Shown here: in pieces, positions 4,760-7,444 of the stretch
Layout: each line of letters opens with the position of its first letter
How positions within the stretch are numbered: position 1 is the first letter of the stretch
Assembly: GCA_002505185.1 (NCBI GenBank)
Contig: DAUP01000131.1
Location: 5,577-13,020 of the forward strand
Length of the DNA: 7,444 nt
Source of the DNA: Ferroplasmaceae archaeon UBA567
Lineage (GTDB): Archaea > Thermoplasmatota > Thermoplasmata > Thermoplasmatales > Thermoplasmataceae
Reading direction: 5' to 3'
The notes under the pieces: generated by a model
Seen by the model: the letters and a program-made list of their open reading frames with translations, nothing else
Database searches by the model: none
What the model was told of the DNA's origin: nothing
Translations under genes and position numbers: made by a program

Positions 4760-5950
4760 ATGGAAAAAAGCGCCAGTGTAAATAAAATTGTCGTTCTGTC
4801 AGCTTTTGGAATGTTTCTGGATGGTTATGAACTAACGGTTATAGCCTTTGCCGTGCTTTTAATACCCAATTATATACATCTCAGTAATTATTCACTAGAA
4901 TATGGGCTACTTATAGCATCGGTAATAATAGGGGCAATTATAGGCACCATATTGGTCGGGTATATCAGCGATCTTATTGGGCGTCGCAGAGTATATATTT
5001 CAACCCTGTTGTTTTTTATTATTTTTGATATGATTTCAGTATTTTCAGTTAATTTTTATATGCTTTTCATTTCCAGAGTTTTGCTGGGGGTTGTCATCGG
5101 TGCAGAATATCCTGTGGCCAGTTCATACATCGCTGAAGTAACTCCAGATAATAAGAGAGGATATTACCTGGCTCTGGTAAATGTATTTTTCAGCATAGGA
5201 GCCATAAGCAGTGCAATAGTAGCAGTTTTCATGTTTCCATTTGGAAATATAGGCTGGCGCTTAATGCTGGGACTTGCAGTAATACCGGCAATAATTGTGG
5301 AACTGTATAGATTTGCACTGCCAGAATCTAAAATGTGGGAGGAGAAAAAGGAGAAAACAGGTTTCCTTGAAATGTTTTCTAAAAAATATTATAAGAATAT
5401 AGTCATAGCTGCAATGGTCTGGTTTCTCTATGATATAGTTGCATATGGCCTTGCACTGACGCTTCCAACCATACTGAAACTTGGCCATTTTGTTACAAAT
5501 GTTGACAATGCACTTCTAACCTCATTCTTTCTTGTAATAGGCATAATATTTGGTATTTTTGTTATGATAAAGGTTGATAAATTTGGAAGAAAGGGAATTC
5601 AAATCACCGGTTTTCTTTTTATGGCTATATTATTCCTCATTCTTCCACATTTCTATTTTCTTGCCGGCATTATAGTAATTGTATCTTTTCTGGAGCTTTT
5701 CAATTCCTTTGGAGGGGCAACCGTTGGAATATTCCCTGCTGAAGTTACAATTACACGGTTCAGGGGAACATCATATGGATTTTCTTCCATGATGGGCAAG
5801 ATAGGCGCTGTTATGGGTGTAATAGCCATGGCTTTGCTAATACATGGAAAAAATTACTTCGATGCCTATACATTTCTTGCCGTTATAATGGTTATTGCCA
5901 TATTGCTGACCTTATTGCTTCCTGAAACAAAAAATATAAAATTAGAATAA
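4760..5950 (+). CDS. MFS transporter, sugar/metabolite:H+ symporter-like, substrate unknown
   Basis: This is a 396-residue membrane transporter with about 12 hydrophobic segments in two halves. Helix 1 carries DGYELTVIAF (21-30), as in proton symporters of phosphate, aromatic acids and other metabolites. The loop 2-3 motif reads GYISDLIGRRR (67-77), the classic MFS motif A, and a second copy in the C-terminal half reads KVDKFGRKG (271-279). GAEYPVASSYIAEVTPDNKRG (114-134) and the PES/PET sequences at 188-190 and 388-390 also fit the sugar-porter/metabolite symporter groups. WFLYDIVAYGL (221-231) resembles helix 7 of this superfamily. A charged central loop lies at about 185-212. The gene is divergent from glpA, sharing a 180-base control region, so uptake of a substrate for that pathway (or an organic acid) is conceivable, but the glycerol-3-phosphate transporter GlpT belongs to a different MFS family. 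It converges with urocanase with six bases between stops. Confidence 0.85.
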   Translation: MEKSASVNKIVVLSAFGMFLDGYELTVIAFAVLLIPNYIHLSNYSLEYGLLIASVIIGAIIGTILVGYISDLIGRRRVYISTLLFFIIFDMISVFSVNFYMLFISRVLLGVVIGAEYPVASSYIAEVTPDNKRGYYLALVNVFFSIGAISSAIVAVFMFPFGNIGWRLMLGLAVIPAIIVELYRFALPESKMWEEKKEKTGFLEMFSKKYYKNIVIAAMVWFLYDIVAYGLALTLPTILKLGHFVTNVDNALLTSFFLVIGIIFGIFVMIKVDKFGRKGIQITGFLFMAILFLILPHFYFLAGIIVIVSFLELFNSFGGATVGIFPAEVTITRFRGTSYGFSSMMGKIGAVMGVIAMALLIHGKNYFDAYTFLAVIMVIAILLTLLLPETKNIKLE

Positions 5951-5954
5951 AAAA
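5949..5954 (-). terminator. Putative U-tract terminator of urocanase
   Basis: On the minus strand, six T lie directly after the urocanase stop, across the six-base gap and the MFS stop codon, with another six-T run at 5929-5934. Archaeal RNA polymerase commonly terminates on such tracts. No clear GC hairpin is seen. Confidence 0.35.
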
Positions 5955-5956
5955 TA

Positions 5957-7444
5957 TTATTTGCTGAAATATGGGCTCTTGAATTTAGGTCCTTTTTTTA
6001 TAATTTCCCTGGATGATTCATAACCCGCATCAGCATGCCTTATGACTCCTATTCCCGGGTCTGCATTCAGTACACGTGTTATTCTCCCGGCAGCATCTTC
6101 TGTTCCATCAGCAACTATAACAAAACCAGCATGTATGGCATTGCCTATTCCTGTTCCACCTCCATGGTGAACGGACACCCAGGAGGCACCGGAAACAGCG
6201 TTGAGCAGCGCATTGAGTATGGGCCAGTCTGCTATTGCATCGCTTCCGTCTTTCATGGCTTCTGTTTCTCTGTATGGAGACGCCACTGATCCAGTATCAT
6301 GGTGGTCTCTGCCTATGGCAACAGGCGCCTCAAGCTCTCCATTCCGTACCATGTCATTTATCATCAGCCCTATTTTTTCCCTTTCTCCATAGGATGCGTA
6401 GCATATCCTTGCTGGCAGTCCCTGGAAATGTACGTATTCTCCTGCCAGTTTTATCCAGTCCGTAAGGTGCTTATCATTCATATTTTTCAGTATGGCATCA
6501 TCAATTTTCCTTATATCCTCCGGATTACCAGAAAGTGCCAGCCATCTGAATGGTCCTGAACCAATGGCAAATAAATCCCTTATATATGCGGGCACATATC
6601 CAAGAATATCAAAGGCATTTTCCAGTCCACCTTCCTTTGCCCTTGTCCTTATATCATTTCCATAATCGAAGACTGAAGCACCCCTGGACTGAAAATAAAG
6701 CATAGATTTTACCTGCTTTACTATTGTTTCATAAACCTTCTTCTTGAATTCATTTGGATTTTCTTCCCTGAACTTCTGGAAATTATCTATAGTGTAGCCC
6801 TCAGGGACATATCCAAGGTTTATATCATGGGCAGCTGTCTGATCTGAAATAATATCAGGGATTATGCCCTTATCCTGCAATTCCTGATAAACCGTTGCTG
6901 CGTTTCCAAGAACAGCAATGGATGTGGGCTTTCCAGATTTAATTGCCTCATCCTTGATTTTAATTGCCTCATCAATATTTTTGGTGTATGTATCCAGATA
7001 CTTGTCCCTGAGCCTTCTATTTATTTTCTCCATATCCACTTCAACAATAATGCTGGTACAACTGTTCATTTTGGCTGCCAGTGGCTGTGCACCGCCCATT
7101 TCTCCCAGGCCTGCGGAGAGGAACCATTTTCCATTCAGATTGTCTCTGTGGTAAACCTTCCTTGCAAGGGCATACAGTGTTTCATATGTTCCCTGGAGTA
7201 CACCCTGAGTTCCTATGTAAACCCAGGATCCAGCAGTCATCTGGCCGAACATAGTCAATCCTCTTGCCTCGAGATCCCAGAATATATCATCGGTTGCCCA
7301 GTGTGGAACTATCTGTGCATTAACTATAAGAACTCTAGGTGCTTCCTTTGTGGTTCTGAATATTCCCACAGGCTTCCCGGACTGGACCAGCAATGTCTCA
7401 TCATTTTCAAGTGATTTCAGTGATTCTATAATCTTGTCATAGGC
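5957..7444 (-). CDS. hutU: Urocanate hydratase (urocanase), N-terminus beyond the window edge
   Basis: This enzyme hydrates urocanate to 4-imidazolone-5-propanoate, step 2 of histidine degradation, with tightly bound NAD+ acting as an electrophile. The frame stays open to the right edge: the 17 codons upstream of the TTG at 7393 read AYDKIIESLKSLENDET and continue into LLVQSGKPVGIFRT, all urocanase-like, so the true start is outside. About 495 residues are visible; some 50-60 of the usual ~550 are missing. Counting from the TTG: MFGQMTAGSWVYIGTQGVLQGTYE at 48-71; GLGEMGGAQPLA at 95-106 (NAD+ binding); VLGNAA at 161-166; FDYGNDIR at 242-249; QGLPARICYASYGER at 324-338, with Cys331 the active-site cysteine equivalent to Cys410 of the Pseudomonas enzyme; GRDHHDTGSVASPYRET at 361-377; and VHHGGGTGIGNAIHAG at 408-423. 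The catalytic region looks intact. hutH and hutI are not in the window and may lie to the right. Confidence 0.96.
   Translation of the reverse strand, partial: AYDKIIESLKSLENDETLLVQSGKPVGIFRTTKEAPRVLIVNAQIVPHWATDDIFWDLEARGLTMFGQMTAGSWVYIGTQGVLQGTYETLYALARKVYHRDNLNGKWFLSAGLGEMGGAQPLAAKMNSCTSIIVEVDMEKINRRLRDKYLDTYTKNIDEAIKIKDEAIKSGKPTSIAVLGNAATVYQELQDKGIIPDIISDQTAAHDINLGYVPEGYTIDNFQKFREENPNEFKKKVYETIVKQVKSMLYFQSRGASVFDYGNDIRTRAKEGGLENAFDILGYVPAYIRDLFAIGSGPFRWLALSGNPEDIRKIDDAILKNMNDKHLTDWIKLAGEYVHFQGLPARICYASYGEREKIGLMINDMVRNGELEAPVAIGRDHHDTGSVASPYRETEAMKDGSDAIADWPILNALLNAVSGASWVSVHHGGGTGIGNAIHAGFVIVADGTEDAAGRITRVLNADPGIGVIRHADAGYESSREIIKKGPKFKSPYFSK
5993..5999 (+). terminator. Putative U-tract terminator of the MFS gene, inside urocanase
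   Basis: Seven T in a row lie about 43 bases after the MFS stop, within the Lys-Lys-Gly codons near the end of urocanase. This is the first long T-tract on the plus strand downstream of the MFS gene, so it is a reasonable 3' end for that mRNA. It is also a natural lysine codon run, so the evidence is weak. Confidence 0.3.

Noticed and set aside
7391..7393. TTG at 7393 as the start of urocanase
   Set aside because: The frame is open upstream to the window edge and the 17 extra codons encode typical urocanase sequence (ending ESLKSLENDET before LLVQSGKPVG), so the true start lies outside the window.
6035..7414. Several plus-strand reading frames of 60-90 codons across urocanase
   Set aside because: All are complements of a highly conserved gene, overlap one another and look like no known protein.
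1..7444. tRNA, rRNA, CRISPR, IS ends or prophage features
   Set aside because: No cloverleaf-like GC-rich segment, regularly spaced repeats, transposase motif or terminal inverted repeats were seen; nearly all bases are accounted for by coding sequence.

Overview
The window looks like chromosomal DNA of an acidophilic euryarchaeon of the Thermoplasmatales type (Ferroplasma, Acidiplasma, Thermoplasma or a relative). This is an inference from low G+C, codon use rich in ATA and AGA/AGG, archaeal box A (TATA) elements lying directly in front of start codons, and the gene content. The genus cannot be fixed from the sequence alone. The DNA is densely coding: six complete genes, one gene cut by the right edge, no RNA genes, mobile elements or CRISPR, and no gene-free stretch above 300 bases.

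Layout from left to right: (1) + strand, glutamate formimidoyltransferase (54-950). (2) - strand block: a HisC-type aminotransferase (952-1902), a LysX-type ATP-grasp ligase (1932-2756), a CoxG-like SRPBCC protein (2873-3322) and a GlpA-type FAD glycerol-3-phosphate dehydrogenase (3323-4579). (3) A 180-base divergent promoter region (4580-4759). (4) + strand, an MFS transporter (4760-5950). (5) - strand, urocanate hydratase (5957 to the right edge), whose N-terminus lies outside the window.

Two themes stand out. The first is histidine catabolism: urocanase and formimidoyltransferase carry out steps 2 and 4 of histidine degradation, feeding glutamate and one-carbon folate pools. They flank the window but are separated by unrelated genes. 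The second is a glycerol-3-phosphate oxidation module: a GlpA-type dehydrogenase without the C-terminal iron-sulfur domain, with its stop codon directly abutting the start codon of a CoxG-like gene. This matches the arrangement reported for Sulfolobus acidocaldarius, where a CoxG-like protein anchors an unusual GlpA-type enzyme to the membrane. It is the most interesting system here. The HisC and LysX genes add amino-acid biosynthesis, with exact substrates uncertain.

Regulation: five genes (ftcD, hisC, lysX, glpA, MFS) have a box A whose first base lies 27-29 bases before the ATG. This predicts leaderless mRNAs for all of them, including hisC, which sits only 29 bases behind lysX. The only gene with an apparent Shine-Dalgarno sequence is the CoxG-like gene (GGTGAT), which is also the only one whose start abuts an upstream gene. 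Both convergent gene pairs are separated by almost nothing (1 and 6 bases), so the terminators must lie inside the ends of the opposing genes.
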